Shown here in pieces: positions 51,414 through 63,200 of a DNA stretch of 64,000 nucleotides. Position numbers and translations under genes: made by a program. A model generated the notes under the pieces. The model was given only the letters and a program-made list of their open reading frames with translations. It was not told the DNA's origin and did no database searches. Origin of the DNA: Caballeronia sp. INDeC2 (GTDB taxonomy: Bacteria; Pseudomonadota; Gammaproteobacteria; Burkholderiales; Burkholderiaceae); NCBI RefSeq assembly GCF_023631325.1, contig NZ_JALQDG010000003.1, positions 248,001 through 312,000 of the forward strand, in the 5' to 3' direction. How positions within the stretch are numbered: position 1 is the stretch's first letter; each line of letters opens with the position of its first letter.

Positions 51414-52355
51414 TCAGCCACTCGTGGTTGCGCCGAGCGCGGCGAAGATCAAGAGGGCCACGAGCCACATGAGCAGCGCGCGCTCGACGAGCCGCAGCGC
51501 CGCGACCACATGTTTCGGGTTCGCCGCGTGACCCGCGCCGAGCGTCGGCCGCGTTTCGAGCACGCCGTGATAAACCGCCGCGCCGCCGATCAGCACGTTG
51601 AGACTGCCCGCGCCCGAGGCCATCACGGGACCGGCGTTCGGGCTGTCCCACGAACGCGCCTGCGTGCGCCAGCAGTGCCACGCCATGTGCGTATCGCCCG
51701 CGAGCGCGTAGGTCGCCGCCGTGAGGCGCGCGGGAATGAAGTTGAGTACGTCGTCGAAACGCGCGGCCGCCCAGCCGAAACGCAGATAGCGCGGCGTCCG
51801 ATAGCCCCACATCGCGTCGAGCGTGTTGGCGAGACGGAACATCAGCGCGCCCGGGCCGCCCGCGACCGCGAACCAGAAGATCGCGCCGAAGATCGCGTCG
51901 TTGCCGTTTTCCAGCGCCGATTCCACGGCCGCGCGCGAAAGCGCGTTTTCGTCGGCGCGGGACGTGTCGCGCGACACGATGCGCGATGTCAGTGTGCGCG
52001 CGTGGTCGATATCGCCGAAGCTCAGGGCGCGCGCAATCGGCGCGATGTGTTCGCGCAGGCTCTTCGCGCCGAGCGCGAACCAGAGCAGCAACACGTGCGC
52101 GACGCACGCATAGGCGAACGGCAGCACGCTGACCAGGAACCACGCGATGCCCACCGGCGGCGCGATCAATGCGAACCACGCGAGGATGCCCGCCGGCCGC
52201 GCGTGAAAGCCGGTGTTCATGCGCGCTTCGAGTCTCTTTGCGAGCGTGCCGAAGCCGACGAGCGGATGCCGCGTGCGCGGCTCGCCGAAGATGCGATCGA
52301 CGATCACGCCGAGCACCGCGAGCAGGGCCATCGCGTAGGCGGAGAGGAGGAGCAT
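51414..52355 (-). CDS. cbiB: Adenosylcobinamide-phosphate synthase
   Basis: The 313-residue membrane enzyme attaches aminopropanol (phosphate) to adenosylcobyric acid. Visible motifs are DRIFGEPRTRHPLVGFG (residues 20-36), ENGNDAIFGAIFWF near 147-160 and ARSWDSPNAGPVMASGAGSLNV near the C-terminal third. Several hydrophobic helices are present. Also known as CobD in some schemes. It lies between cobP (five-base gap) and cobD with immediate adjacency. Confidence 0.93.
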   Translation of the reverse strand: MLLLSAYAMALLAVLGVIVDRIFGEPRTRHPLVGFGTLAKRLEARMNTGFHARPAGILAWFALIAPPVGIAWFLVSVLPFAYACVAHVLLLWFALGAKSLREHIAPIARALSFGDIDHARTLTSRIVSRDTSRADENALSRAAVESALENGNDAIFGAIFWFAVAGGPGALMFRLANTLDAMWGYRTPRYLRFGWAAARFDDVLNFIPARLTAATYALAGDTHMAWHCWRTQARSWDSPNAGPVMASGAGSLNVLIGGAAVYHGVLETRPTLGAGHAANPKHVVAALRLVERALLMWLVALLIFAALGATTSG

Positions 52356-52360
52356 CGCGC

Positions 52361-52912
52361 TTATCCCTTGAGCGCGAGCGGCAGGCCCGCGATCATCAGC
52401 GTCGCGCGCGTGCTCGCGGCGGCGACGCGCTGATTCAGACGGCCGAGTTCATCGACGTAAAGACGCGTGACCGAGCCGAGCGGCACCACTCCCAGCCCGA
52501 TTTCATTGCTCACGACGATGACCTTGCCGCGCGTATCGGCGAGCGCCGCGTCGAATTGCGCGAAGGCTTCGCGGGCGCTGTCGGGCAGCACGGCGATTTC
52601 TTCGTTCGCGCTCGCAGACGTGAAGAGCAGATTCGCGAGCCATAGCGTCAGACAGTCGATCAGCACGCAATGCCCGGCGCGGTCGGCTTCGCGCAACGCA
52701 CCCGCGAGATCGAGCGGCGCTTCGACCAGCGACCAGCGCGCGGGCCTGCGCTCGCGATGATGCCGCACCCGCTCCGCGAATTCCGCATCATCGCCGATGC
52801 GTGCGGTCGCGATATACGTGACGGGCAGCCCGCTTTCGGCGGCAAGGCGTTCCGCGCACGCGCTCTTGCCGGAGCGCGCGCCGCCGAGGATGAAAGTGAG
52901 ATCGGGGGTCAT
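52361..52912 (-). CDS. cobP: Bifunctional adenosylcobinamide kinase/guanylyltransferase
   Basis: The 183-residue enzyme phosphorylates adenosylcobinamide and adds GMP. The P-loop is GGARSGKS (residues 10-17), followed by VTYIATARIGDDAE and RHHRERRP with the guanylylated histidine, and SNEIGLGVVPLG, which is a CobP/CobU signature. It is first in a leftward cobP-cbiB-cobD-btuF operon and diverges from cobQ with only 55 bases between, so promoters must be tightly packed. Also called cobU. Confidence 0.93.
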   Translation of the reverse strand: MTPDLTFILGGARSGKSACAERLAAESGLPVTYIATARIGDDAEFAERVRHHRERRPARWSLVEAPLDLAGALREADRAGHCVLIDCLTLWLANLLFTSASANEEIAVLPDSAREAFAQFDAALADTRGKVIVVSNEIGLGVVPLGSVTRLYVDELGRLNQRVAAASTRATLMIAGLPLALKG

Positions 52913-52967
52913 CGCGATATTGTACTGACGGGCTAAGATAGCGCGTCGCTCTCAATGGAAACTCCCG

Positions 52968-54443
52968 ATGCCATTCACGCCACGCGGCACGCTGATGATC
53001 CAGGGCACGACGTCCGATGCCGGCAAGAGCACGCTCGTCGCGGGCCTGTGCCGTCTCGCGCGGCGCGGCGGCGTGCGGGTCGCGCCGTTCAAGCCGCAGA
53101 ACATGGCGCTCAACAGCGCGGTGACCATCGATGGCGGCGAGATCGGCCGCGCGCAGGCGCTGCAAGCGGTCGCGGCGGGCGTGCCCGCGCGTATCGACTT
53201 CAATCCGGTGCTGCTCAAGCCGACGAGCGATCGCGGCGCGCAGGTCATCATCCACGGTCACGCGCGCACGAACCTCGATGCGCGCGCGTATCACGACTAC
53301 AAGCGCATCGCGTTCGACGCCGTGCTCGCCTCCTACGCGCGGCTGCAAAATGAATTCGATGCGGTGATCGTCGAAGGCGCGGGCAGTCCCGCCGAAATCA
53401 ATCTGCGCGACGGCGATATCGCCAACATGGGCTTCGCGGAGCGCGTCGATTGCCCGGTCGTGCTGGTCGCGGATATCGATCGCGGCGGCGTGTTCGCGCA
53501 TCTCGTCGGGACGCTCGCGTGTTTGTCGGAAAGCGAGCGCTCGCGCGTGCGCGGCTTCGTCATCAACCGGTTTCGCGGGGATATCGGCTTGCTCGAACCG
53601 GGGCTCGACTGGCTCGTGGCGCAAACGGGCAAGCCGGTGTTCGGCGTGCTGCCGTATCTGCACGGCCTCACGCTCGACGCCGAAGACATGCTGCCGAGCC
53701 AGCCGCACGTGCGTCGCGATGCGAGCGCGTTGAAGGTGATCGTGCCCGCGCTGCCGCGCATCAGCAATCACACGGATTTCGATGCGCTGCGTGCGCACGC
53801 CCAGGTCGATTTCAGCTACGTGCGCGCGGGCATCGCGCCGCCGAATGCCGATCTCATCGTGCTGCCCGGCTCGAAGAGCGTGCAACGCGATCTCGCGTGG
53901 CTGCGTGAAAACGGCTGGGACCGTGCGATCGAGCGGCATCTGCGCTATGGCGGCAAGGTGCTGGGCATTTGCGGCGGCATGCAGATGCTCGGTCGCACGA
54001 TCGACGATCCGGATGGCGTCGAAGGCCCGGCGGGGTGCGTGAACGGGCTCGGATGGCTCGATCTCGACACCGTGCTCACGCAGCAGAAGCAATTGGAGAA
54101 TGTCGCCGGACGGTTGACGATCGGCGATACGCAGGCGAGCGTGCGCGGCTACGAAATCCACATGGGGCGCACGCACGGCCCGGCGCTCGCGCGGCCGTTC
54201 GTCGCGCTGGACGCGGGACGCTTCGACGGCGCCGTGTCGGAGGACGGTCAGATCGCCGCGACTTATCTGCACGGCGTGTTCGATACGCCCGAAGCCTGCG
54301 CCGCGCTGCTCGCATGGGCGGGCGTGAAGGACGTCGCGCCGCTCGATTACGCGGCGATGCGCGAGGCGTCGCTCGACCGGCTCGCGGATTCGTTCGCGCA
54401 GTCGCTCGATCTCGACGCCCTGCAAGCCGCCTTCGCTCAATAA
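52968..54443 (+). CDS. cobQ: Cobyric acid synthase (glutamine-hydrolysing)
   Basis: The 491-residue amidase converts (adenosyl)cobyrinic a,c-diamide to cobyric acid, adding four amide groups. An N-terminal ATPase domain has GTTSDAGKS at 13-21 and [10 protein letters not shown] near 42-51. The C-terminal class I glutamine amidotransferase domain has C335 ([10 protein letters not shown]) and H435 (YLHGVFD). Presence of CobQ means that the cell can amidate corrinoids further upstream than simple cobinamide salvage. Its 3' end overlaps the convergent thioesterase gene by seven bases. Confidence 0.94.
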   Translation: MPFTPRGTLMIQGTTSDAGKSTLVAGLCRLARRGGVRVAPFKPQNMALNSAVTIDGGEIGRAQALQAVAAGVPARIDFNPVLLKPTSDRGAQVIIHGHARTNLDARAYHDYKRIAFDAVLASYARLQNEFDAVIVEGAGSPAEINLRDGDIANMGFAERVDCPVVLVADIDRGGVFAHLVGTLACLSESERSRVRGFVINRFRGDIGLLEPGLDWLVAQTGKPVFGVLPYLHGLTLDAEDMLPSQPHVRRDASALKVIVPALPRISNHTDFDALRAHAQVDFSYVRAGIAPPNADLIVLPGSKSVQRDLAWLRENGWDRAIERHLRYGGKVLGICGGMQMLGRTIDDPDGVEGPAGCVNGLGWLDLDTVLTQQKQLENVAGRLTIGDTQASVRGYEIHMGRTHGPALARPFVALDAGRFDGAVSEDGQIAATYLHGVFDTPEACAALLAWAGVKDVAPLDYAAMREASLDRLADSFAQSLDLDALQAAFAQ

Positions 54444-54856
54444 AGAATCATCTGCGTGCACCGGAACATCGCGATGAGCTTGCCGTCGCCGTTCGTCACG
54501 GTCGCGTCCCACACCTGCGTGCTGCGTCCGAGATGCACGGCCGTGGCCTTCGCGACGATCTTCCCCTCGCGCGCCGTCGAAACGTGGTTGCTCTTCAGTT
54601 CGAGCGTCGTGAAGTTCTGCGCCTTCTCCGGCAGATGCGCGATGCACGCGTAGCCGCAGCACGTATCCGCCAGGCCGACGACCGTCGCCGCATGCAGAAA
54701 GCCGTTGGGCGCGAGCAGTTCCGGGCGAATCGTGAGCTCGCCGTTCAATTCGCCCTGATCGAGCGAAATCAGTTGCACGCCGAGCAAGTCGGGCAGGCGG
54801 CCTTTCTGACGGTTGCGCAGGAAATCGAGCGTGACATCGGGACGGAGCGGGGTCAT
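54437..54856 (-). CDS. PaaI-family hotdog thioesterase
   Basis: The 139-residue single hotdog domain has the PaaI/YdiI pattern: [45 protein letters not shown] near 51-70 (catalytic-helix region), and [18 protein letters not shown]. It would hydrolyse acyl-CoA esters; the substrate cannot be told. It converges on cobQ with a seven-base overlap. The 195-base upstream gap faces the ParA gene. Confidence 0.85.
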   Translation of the reverse strand: MTPLRPDVTLDFLRNRQKGRLPDLLGVQLISLDQGELNGELTIRPELLAPNGFLHAATVVGLADTCCGYACIAHLPEKAQNFTTLELKSNHVSTAREGKIVAKATAVHLGRSTQVWDATVTNGDGKLIAMFRCTQMILY

Positions 54857-55051
54857 GGGCGGTGAGGGCAGAAAGGATGACGATTCTCAGGAATGTCGAT
54901 GATTGCGGCACGGCCGTTCGGCCAGCGTGCCGGATGCATCACTTTTGCCGATAATATCAACGCTCGAATCATGCACCTGTTCTTGTAACGACGAAAATCG
55001 TGCGCGCCGCGTTGCAAACGCCCGCGCGCTCAACAAAATCCGGGACACTTC

Positions 55052-55678
55052 ATGACCGTGATCGTGGTGGCAAATCCGAAGGGCGGCGTCGGCAAAAGCA
55101 CGCTCGCAACCAATCTGGCCGGGTATTTCGCGGCACAAGGCGAGTGGGTTGCGCTCGCCGATCTCGACAAACAGCGCTCATCGCACGCGTGGCTCTCGCT
55201 GCGCGCCGACACGCTGCCGAAGATCGAGGAATGGGCCATCGACGTCGATGCGCCCGCAAAGCCGCCCAAAGGTCTGGAGAAAGCCGTCGTCGATACGCCC
55301 GCCGGCGTGCACGGCAATCGCCTCGCGCTGGCGCTGGAACTGGCCGACAAGGTCATCGTGCCACTGCAGCCGTCGATGTTCGACATCCTCGCGACGCAAG
55401 ACTTTCTCGCGAAACTCGCGAAGGAAAAGGCGGTGCGCAAAGGGGCGATCGAAGTGGGCGTGGTCGGCATGCGCGTGGACGCGCGCACGCGCTCGGCGGA
55501 CCAGTTGCATCGTTTCGTCGAAGGGCTCGACCTGCCGGTGCTCGGCTTTCTGCGCGATACGCAGAACTACGTCCAGCTCGCCGCGCACGGCCTCACCGTC
55601 TGGGACGTGGCGAAGAGCCGCGTCGAGAAGGATCTGGAACAGTGGGAGCCGATCGTCGAGTGGGTGTCCAAAAAGTAG
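55052..55678 (+). CDS. Orphan ParA-family ATPase
   Basis: The 208-residue protein is a MinD/ParA-type Walker ATPase with the deviant P-loop KGGVGKST at residues 10-17, the VVDTPAG switch segment near 78-84, and the short form lacking an N-terminal DNA-binding HTH. No parB or parS-like gene follows. Short orphan ParA proteins position various cargoes such as chemotaxis clusters, carboxysomes or plasmids. It is a single-gene unit ended by a hairpin. Its neighbours (panCD, scpA) do not suggest a cargo. Confidence 0.85.
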   Translation: MTVIVVANPKGGVGKSTLATNLAGYFAAQGEWVALADLDKQRSSHAWLSLRADTLPKIEEWAIDVDAPAKPPKGLEKAVVDTPAGVHGNRLALALELADKVIVPLQPSMFDILATQDFLAKLAKEKAVRKGAIEVGVVGMRVDARTRSADQLHRFVEGLDLPVLGFLRDTQNYVQLAAHGLTVWDVAKSRVEKDLEQWEPIVEWVSKK

Positions 55679-55712
55679 AAAAGCCGGCGTCCCGCAGGGA
55701 AGCGCCGGCTTG
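55679..55712. terminator. Bidirectional terminator between parA-like gene and panD
   Basis: AAGCCGGCG (55681-55689) pairs with CGCCGGCTT (55703-55711) with an inner TCCC/GGGA stem. On the minus strand the stem runs into TTTTC, so it is a good end for the panCD transcript; rightward it lacks a T-run beyond TT. Confidence 0.75.
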
Positions 55713-55730
55713 GTGCCCGGGAAGAGGCGG

Positions 55731-56117
55731 TTACGTCCAGTTTTGCGTGGGGACGTGATCGCGGCTGCCCTTGATGCGGTTGTCGCCATCGACGAACACG
55801 AGGTTCGGCTTCCAGCCCGCCTTGATCTCTTCCTCGTCGACTTGCGCGAACGCCGCGATGATCACGAGATCGCCCAGTTGCGCGCGCCGCGCGGCCGAGC
55901 CGTTCAGCGAGATCATGCCGCTGCCGCGCTCGCCCTTGATCGCGTACGTGGTGAGGCGCTCTCCGTTGTTCACGTTCCAGATGTCGATCTGCTCGTTCTC
56001 CATCAGGTTCGCGGCTTCGAGCAGGTCTTCGTCGATCGCGCACGAGCCTTCGTAGTGCAATTCGCAGTGCGTGACCGTCGCGCGGTGAATTTTCGATTTG
56101 AGCAGGGTGCGTTGCAT
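55731..56117 (-). CDS. panD: Aspartate 1-decarboxylase
   Basis: The 128-residue pro-enzyme makes beta-alanine for pantothenate. Self-cleavage occurs between G24 and S25 ([10 protein letters not shown]), giving the pyruvoyl group. K9 ([16 protein letters not shown]) and the NGSAAR loop are conserved. The longer upstream frame is rejected, as the known N-terminus is MQRTLLKSK. It follows panC by ten bases, giving a two-gene pantothenate unit at the end of the scpA operon. Confidence 0.95.
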   Translation of the reverse strand: MQRTLLKSKIHRATVTHCELHYEGSCAIDEDLLEAANLMENEQIDIWNVNNGERLTTYAIKGERGSGMISLNGSAARRAQLGDLVIIAAFAQVDEEEIKAGWKPNLVFVDGDNRIKGSRDHVPTQNWT

Positions 56118-56127
56118 GATGCTTCCT

Positions 56128-56991
<864 letters not shown>

Positions 56992-57030
56992 TCAGCGTCG
57001 CACCGAGGCTGGGGAAAGGAAAAGCGGATT

Positions 57031-57942
57031 CTAGGCGGGCGAGTACGCGAGTCTCACGTAGATCGGCGCGTAAGGCTCGGCCTGCGTGATCTCTATCAGC
57101 GATTCGCGCGACAGCTCCAGCATCGCGATGAAGTTCACGACGACCACCGGCACGCCGCGCGTGGTGTCGAACAACTCCGTGAACTCCATGAAGCGCGCGT
57201 TTTGCAGCCGCCGCAGGATCACGCTCATGTGCTCGCGCACCGAAAGCTCCTCGCGCGTGATCTTGTGATGCTGTACCAGCTTCGCGCGCTTGATGACGTC
57301 GGCCCACGCGGCGCGCAGGTCGTTCATGTCGACATCGGGGAAACGCTGATCGGCGGATTGCTCGATATAGATGTCCGCGCGCAGGAAGTCGCGGCCCAGT
57401 TGCGGCAACTGGTCGATCTTCTGCGCGGCGAGTTTCATCTGCTCGTATTCCAGCAGGCGGCGCACGAGCTCGGCGCGCGGGTCTTCGGCTTCCTCGCCGG
57501 TGTCGGCCTTCTTGACCGGCAGCAGCATGCGCGACTTGATTTCGATCAGCATCGCGGCCATCAGCAGATATTCCGACGCGAGCTCCAGATTCGATTCGCG
57601 GATCTGATCGACGTAGCCGAGATATTGCGCGGTGACATCCGCCATGGGGATGTCGAGCACGTTGAAGTTCTGCTTGCGGATGAGGTAGAGCAGCAGGTCG
57701 AGCGGGCCTTCGAACGCTTCGAGAAAGATCTCGAGCGCATCGGGCGGAATGTACAGGTCGGTGGGCAGCTTCCAGAGCGGCTCGCCGTACAGATGCGCGA
57801 TCGCGACGCCGTCGATGACATTTGGCGTCGAATCGGTCGCGGGCGTGGCGAGCGCCACCGCCCGTTCTTCCTGTGCGTCGTCGCGCTTGCCCTCATGCGG
57901 CGAATGCGCGGACGATTGCGGCTCGTGGCCGGCTGCGCTCAC
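57031..57942 (-). CDS. scpA: Segregation and condensation protein A
   Basis: The 303-residue kleisin bridges SMC heads with ScpB in chromosome condensation. FEGPLDLLLYLIRKQNFNVLDIPMADVTAQYLGY (about residues 77-110 in parts) is the ScpA N-terminal signature, followed by the LASEYLLMAAMLIEIKSRMLLP motif and a C-terminal winged helix. A GTG start at 57942, two bases after the DUF3460 stop, is chosen; the longer frame overlaps that gene. An ATG is absent until well inside, so start choice is moderately certain. scpB is not in the window. Confidence 0.88.
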   Translation of the reverse strand: MSAAGHEPQSSAHSPHEGKRDDAQEERAVALATPATDSTPNVIDGVAIAHLYGEPLWKLPTDLYIPPDALEIFLEAFEGPLDLLLYLIRKQNFNVLDIPMADVTAQYLGYVDQIRESNLELASEYLLMAAMLIEIKSRMLLPVKKADTGEEAEDPRAELVRRLLEYEQMKLAAQKIDQLPQLGRDFLRADIYIEQSADQRFPDVDMNDLRAAWADVIKRAKLVQHHKITREELSVREHMSVILRRLQNARFMEFTELFDTTRGVPVVVVNFIAMLELSRESLIEITQAEPYAPIYVRLAYSPA

Positions 57943-57944
57943 GT

Positions 57945-58130
57945 TCAGAAGTTCTGGTAGTAGACGTAGGGCGTCTGGCTCACGCGCGACTTCTGTTGCG
58001 TGCTGCGCTCGTCGAGGTCGATCGGCTGCTTGTCCCACAGGAGCGCGCGGCCGCGGCGCTGTTCTTCTTCCAGCGACGGCTTTTGCTCTTTCAACTGATT
58101 GATGAACTGAGTGATATCCGACTGATACAT
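57945..58130 (-). CDS. DUF3460 protein (61 residues)
   Basis: The small protein MYQSDITQFINQLKEQKP... has 61 residues, with the family segment RGRALLWDKQPIDLDE and a Tyr-rich end (YVYYQNF). DUF3460 is confined mostly to Burkholderiales, where it precedes scpA as here. It may be a small regulatory or structural protein; function is unknown. The open frame extends upstream to 58730 but the known family starts at this methionine. Its stop lies two bases before the scpA GTG. Confidence 0.85.
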   Translation of the reverse strand: MYQSDITQFINQLKEQKPSLEEEQRRGRALLWDKQPIDLDERSTQQKSRVSQTPYVYYQNF

Positions 58131-58476
58131 GATCCGGCTTCCGTTGGAGCGAGGCGCCAGGCCTCTTTTGACGATGTCGGCGAACGCGGCAGCCCGCATT
58201 TCGCCCGTGATTTTGCCTTTGGGCGGAATTTTACCGCAAGCGTGCGGCGGCAACGCATATCGGCGAGCGGGTGTTTCGCGGCTCGAAAGGCGCACGCGCG
58301 TGCCGGTTTTAAGGAACCCGGCCGGCGCACAGCCGTCCAAAAGGCCCACGTCCAGTTCAAGGCGCGCCGCTTTCCGGTGGCGGCTCATGCCGATGTGGTG
58401 AAATAGCGCCTGCGCCCGCTTGCGTCGGCTGCACGTATTCCTTTCAATCCCACTGATCCGATGCCGGAGGTCACGT

Positions 58477-60264
58477 TTGGCGGGGCGTTCGTTTGATCCG
58501 CTGCGCGCGTTGCGCGTGAAGTCGCCAGGCGCGGGGCGCTTGCCGGCCCTGATGGTCGCGTTCATCGCGTTCGGCTTCGCCACGTCCGCGTTCGCCAAAT
58601 ACGACGTCGATGTCGACGCGCCGCGCAGCGTAAAGAAGCTGCTCAAGGACAATCTCGACATCGCCCGCTTCGCCAAGCGCGACAACGTGAGCGACGACCA
58701 GTTCCAGTTCCTCGTCACCGCGACGCCCAAGGACGTGCGCGATCTCGTCGCGACCGAAGGCTATTTCTCGCCGGTCGTGCGCACGGATGTCACGACCGTC
58801 GACGACAAACGCAGCGTCAAGGTGAGCGTCGATCCCGGCACGCGGACCAAGGTCGCATCGGTGCAACTGCATTTCACCGGCGCGGTGACGACCGAGGATC
58901 GCGCGCAGGAGAACGCGGCGCGTTTCGCCTTTTCGGTCAACGAAGGCGATCCGTTCACGCAGGAAGGCTGGGACGATGCGAAGAACGCCGCGCTGAGGGC
59001 GCTGCAGTCGAAGCGCTATCTCGGCGCGAAGATCGTGCGCTCACAGGCGCGCATCAATCCGCGCGCGCATCTCGCCGATCTCTCCGTGACCTTCGACAGC
59101 GGTCCGACGTTCACGCTCGGCAAGCTCGACGTGAGCGGGCCGAAGCGCTATCCCGCGTGGATCATCGATCACGTGAATCCGATCCAAGACGGCGAGGTGT
59201 ACGACGTCGCGCGCATCAACGAGTTGCAGCGCCAGATCCAGAACACGCCGTACTACGCGAGCGTGGCGATCGACGTGGATAACGACGCCAGCAAGCCGGT
59301 CGAGACGCCGCTGCATGTGAAGGTGAGCGAGTATCCGTACAACAGCATCCGTTACGGCGTGGGTTACGCCACCGACACGGGTTTTCACATCCAGGGCGCG
59401 TACAGCTATCTGAACACGTTCGGCGCGGCGTATCCGTTCACCATCTCCGGCCGGCTCGACCAGACGCAGCAGTACGGCCGCGTGCAACTGGCGATGCCGC
59501 CGGATTCGCACGGCTGGGTGAACGCGGTGTTCGGCTCCTACACGATCACCGACGTCTCGAGCACGAAGATCTACAGTGCGCGCGTCGGCGTGCAGCGTTC
59601 GCGCTCGCGTCAGAATATCGACACGACGTATTCGCTGACTTTCTACGACGACCGCCTGACGCAAAACTTGCCGAATCCGTCGACGGCGCGCGCCCTCGTG
59701 CCCGCGTGGAGCTGGGTGCGCCGCGACGTCGACGATCCGCTGTTTCCGCGGCGCGGCAACATCATCCGCGCGGAGGCGGGATTCGCCGTCAAGGGCGTGA
59801 TGTCCGATCAGACCTTCGCGCGCCTCTATACCAACGCGCTCCAATACGTGCCGCTCGGCAAGAACGACCTGCTCGTGTTTCGCGCGGAGTTCGGCGGCGT
59901 GTTCACGAGCGGGCCGTCGAGCGGCGTGCCCGCGTCGCTCTTGTTCCGCGCGGGCGGCGCGAACTCGGTGCGCGGTTACAGCTATCTGAGTATCGGCGAC
60001 AACGTTGCGGGCTCGATCCTGCCGACCAAGTACATGGTGACGGGCAGCAGCGAATATCAACACTGGTTCACGCACGACTGGGGCGGCGCAGTGTTCTTCG
60101 ACATCGGTACCGCGACCGACACCTGGGGCGAGCGCGTGTTCCAGCCGGGCGTGGGCGTCGGCGCGCGCTGGCGTAGCCCGGTCGGCCCGGTGAACGTCGA
60201 CGTGGCGTATGGACTCAAGAACAAGAGCATCAAGCCGTATCTGACGCTCGGCATCGCGTTCTGA
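58477..60264 (+). CDS. tamA: Translocation and assembly module outer-membrane protein TamA
   Basis: The 595-residue BamA/Omp85-family protein has a signal peptide (ALMVAFIAFGFATSAFAKYD), three POTRA domains to about residue 250 and a 16-strand barrel with the LFRAGGANSVRGY motif (the conserved VRGY loop) and FDIGTATD. With TamB it inserts some outer-membrane proteins or moves phospholipids. A TTG start is proposed: GGAGG (58466-58470) is six bases before it. An ATG at 58420 lacks a ribosome site. tamB follows 34 bases later. Confidence 0.9.
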   Translation: MAGRSFDPLRALRVKSPGAGRLPALMVAFIAFGFATSAFAKYDVDVDAPRSVKKLLKDNLDIARFAKRDNVSDDQFQFLVTATPKDVRDLVATEGYFSPVVRTDVTTVDDKRSVKVSVDPGTRTKVASVQLHFTGAVTTEDRAQENAARFAFSVNEGDPFTQEGWDDAKNAALRALQSKRYLGAKIVRSQARINPRAHLADLSVTFDSGPTFTLGKLDVSGPKRYPAWIIDHVNPIQDGEVYDVARINELQRQIQNTPYYASVAIDVDNDASKPVETPLHVKVSEYPYNSIRYGVGYATDTGFHIQGAYSYLNTFGAAYPFTISGRLDQTQQYGRVQLAMPPDSHGWVNAVFGSYTITDVSSTKIYSARVGVQRSRSRQNIDTTYSLTFYDDRLTQNLPNPSTARALVPAWSWVRRDVDDPLFPRRGNIIRAEAGFAVKGVMSDQTFARLYTNALQYVPLGKNDLLVFRAEFGGVFTSGPSSGVPASLLFRAGGANSVRGYSYLSIGDNVAGSILPTKYMVTGSSEYQHWFTHDWGGAVFFDIGTATDTWGERVFQPGVGVGARWRSPVGPVNVDVAYGLKNKSIKPYLTLGIAF

Positions 60265-60298
60265 TGCGCGTGCGAACGATGAAGGGAATCGAACCGGC

Positions 60299-63200
60299 AT
60301 GACGGACCCGACGAAGCAAGCGGACGCCGAAGCACCGCCGCCCGGCAACGAAGGCGGCGGCGACGGCGGCGCGCGGAAGACGCCGCCGCGCAAAAGCAGC
60401 TGGCGCCGTCTCGCGCGCTGGATCGGCGCGCTCGTGCTGGCCGTCGTGCTGATCGCCGCGCTGGCGGTCGGCGGCGTGTTCTACGTGCTGACGACCGAGC
60501 GCGGCACGCGCTACGCGTGGGACGCGGCGACCTCGCTGCTCAAGGGACAATTGAGCGGCAAGCTCGACGGCGGCGCGATCGCGACCGGCCTGCAACTGCG
60601 CGACGTGCACTGGAAAGACGGCAAGGGCACGGACATCGCGGTCGACAGCGTGTCGGGCCGCTGGGCGCTCACGCGCGAGCCGCTGCGCTTCACGATCGAC
60701 TATCTGCATGTCGGGACGGTCGATGCGCGCATCGCGCCGTCGAACGAGCCGAGCAAGAAAACGGAGTTGCCCAAGGATCTGCGCATTCCGATCCAACTGG
60801 CGATAGACGATCTTTCCGTCGAAAAGCTGCGCCTGCATCAGGGCACGACGACCACCGAATTCTCGCGTCTACTGTTTAACGGCCGCAGCGACGGGCAGCA
60901 TCATCAGGCGACGGTTCAGCGCCTCGACACGCCGTTCGGCGCGGTGACGGCGTCGCTGAAACTCGATGGCGGCGCACGCCCGTTTCCGCTTTCGGGCGAC
61001 GCCGGCTACGTCGGCAAGGTCAACAATGAAGCCGTGAACGTGAGCGCGCGGCTTTCCGGCTCGCTGGAAGACCTGATCGCGGACGTCGACGCGAGCGGCA
61101 TGAAGCTCAACGGGCGCGCGCATGTCGAAGCGTTGCCGTTCGCCGACGTGCCGCTCAAATCCGCGCTCGTCACGTTCGATCACGTCAATCCGCAGGCATT
61201 CAGTCCGGGCGCGCCCGAAGCCGATCTGGCCGTGCGCGCCGAAGTGAAGCCGGTCGAAGGCGCGGACCCGAAGGCGTTCGTCGTGAGCGGTCCGGTGTCG
61301 ATCATCAACGCGAAGCCCGGTTCTATCGACAAGAAGCTGCTGCCGCTCATCGACGCGCACGCGAACGTGCGGCTCGACGCCTCCGAGCAGAGCATCACCG
61401 ACCTGAACGTGCGGCTCGTGAAGAACGCGACGGTGACGGGCGGCGGCGCGCTCGCGGGCGGCAAGGGCAAGTTCGACCTGAAGGTCGCGAAGCTCGATCT
61501 GAACGCGATCGAGCCGACGCTGCGCCCGACGGATTTCGCCGGACCGATCGGCATCGTACTCGCGGGCGACACGCAGACGATCACCGCCGATCTCAACGAT
61601 CCGAAAGCGGCGATCCGCGCGCAGGCCAAGGTGAAGCTCGATCCGAAGCAAACGTCGCTCGACGACGTGAAGCTCACGGTCGGCAAGGGGCGCGTCGAAC
61701 TCACCGGCGCGCTCAATAAGGACGCCAATTCCAGCTACGACCTGAAGGCGAAGATCGTCGACTTCAATCCGCTGCTGCTGCAACAGCAGTTGATCGTGCA
61801 GAAGCCCGCACCCGCGAAAAAAGGCGCGCCGAAGAAGCCCGCCGCGCCGGCGCGCGTGATCGAAGCGCGCGTGAACGGCACGCTCGCCGCATCGGGGCAG
61901 CTCGCGCCCACGCTCACGACCAGAGCGACGTTCAAGCTCACCGACAGCATGTACGACAATCTGCCGATGACGGGCGAGGGCACCGTGCAGGTCGCGGGCA
62001 CCCGTCTGTTGCCGAGCAAGGCGTCGCTGTCGGTGGCGGGCAACAACGTCGATCTGAACGGCAGCTTCGGCGCGCCCGGCGATCGCCTGCGCTTCAAGGT
62101 CGATGCGCCCGCGCTGGAGCGCCTCGGCTTTGGCATCGCGGGCACGGCGAAGGCCGACGGCGATCTGACCGGCTCGATCGCGCATCCGAATATCGCGGCG
62201 AACTATCAGGCCGATGGCGTCGTGTTCGGCGCGAACCGCGTCGGCCATGCGGAAGGCCGCGCGGATATCCGCGATGGCGCGAACGGCGCGCTCGTCTTCA
62301 CGCTGAAGGCGCGCGACGCAAGCACGGAAGGCATCGAAGTCGCGAACCTCGATGCGAACCTGAACGGCACGCGCGCGCATCACACGCTCGACGTCGCCGC
62401 GACGGGCAAGGTGCGCGGCCAGCCGGTGAATCTCGCGCTCGGCGCGACCGGCAAGTTCACCGATGCGCCCGACGGTCCGCACTGGGACGGCGCGATCACG
62501 AAGCTGTCGAACAAGGGCACGCCGTCGCTCAATCTCGAATCGCCGCTGACGGTGAGTTACGGCCCGAAGCGCCTCGTGCTCGGCGCGACGCGGCTGGTCG
62601 CGGAAGGCGCGGTGCTGAACCTGAAGTCGTTCGCGATGGAAAACGGCCGTCTGCAATCGGCGGGCACGCTCACGAACCTGTCCGTGCCGCATCTGCTCGA
62701 CGTGCGCCAGGAATTGACGGGCGCGGAGCCGCCGATCCGCACCGACCTCGTCTTCGACGGCGACTGGAACTTCTCGCTCGGCGAGACCGCGACGGGCTAC
62801 GCGCAGATCAAGCGCCGCGCCGGCGACGTGACGATCGACGGCACGCGCGGCCTCTCCGCGCTCGGCATCACGGATGTCGCCGCGCGCGCGGACTTCAGCG
62901 GCGGCAATCGCCTGAACGCGTCGCTGCATGCGCAGGCGAGCCGTATCGGCGTGATCGACGCGAACGTGCACACGCCGCTCGTGAATCGCGACGGCATGCT
63001 CACCCTCGACGACAACGCGCCGCTCACCGGCGCGATCGACGCGAACATTCCCGAGCTGCGCACGACAGGCGGGCTGCTCGGCGCGAACTATCTGCTGGGC
63101 GGGAAGATCGCGCTCAAGCTCGTGATCGCGGGGATCGTCGCGAAGCCGAATCTGTCGGGCTCGCTCACCGGCGACAACCTCTCCGCGACGGTCGTCGATC

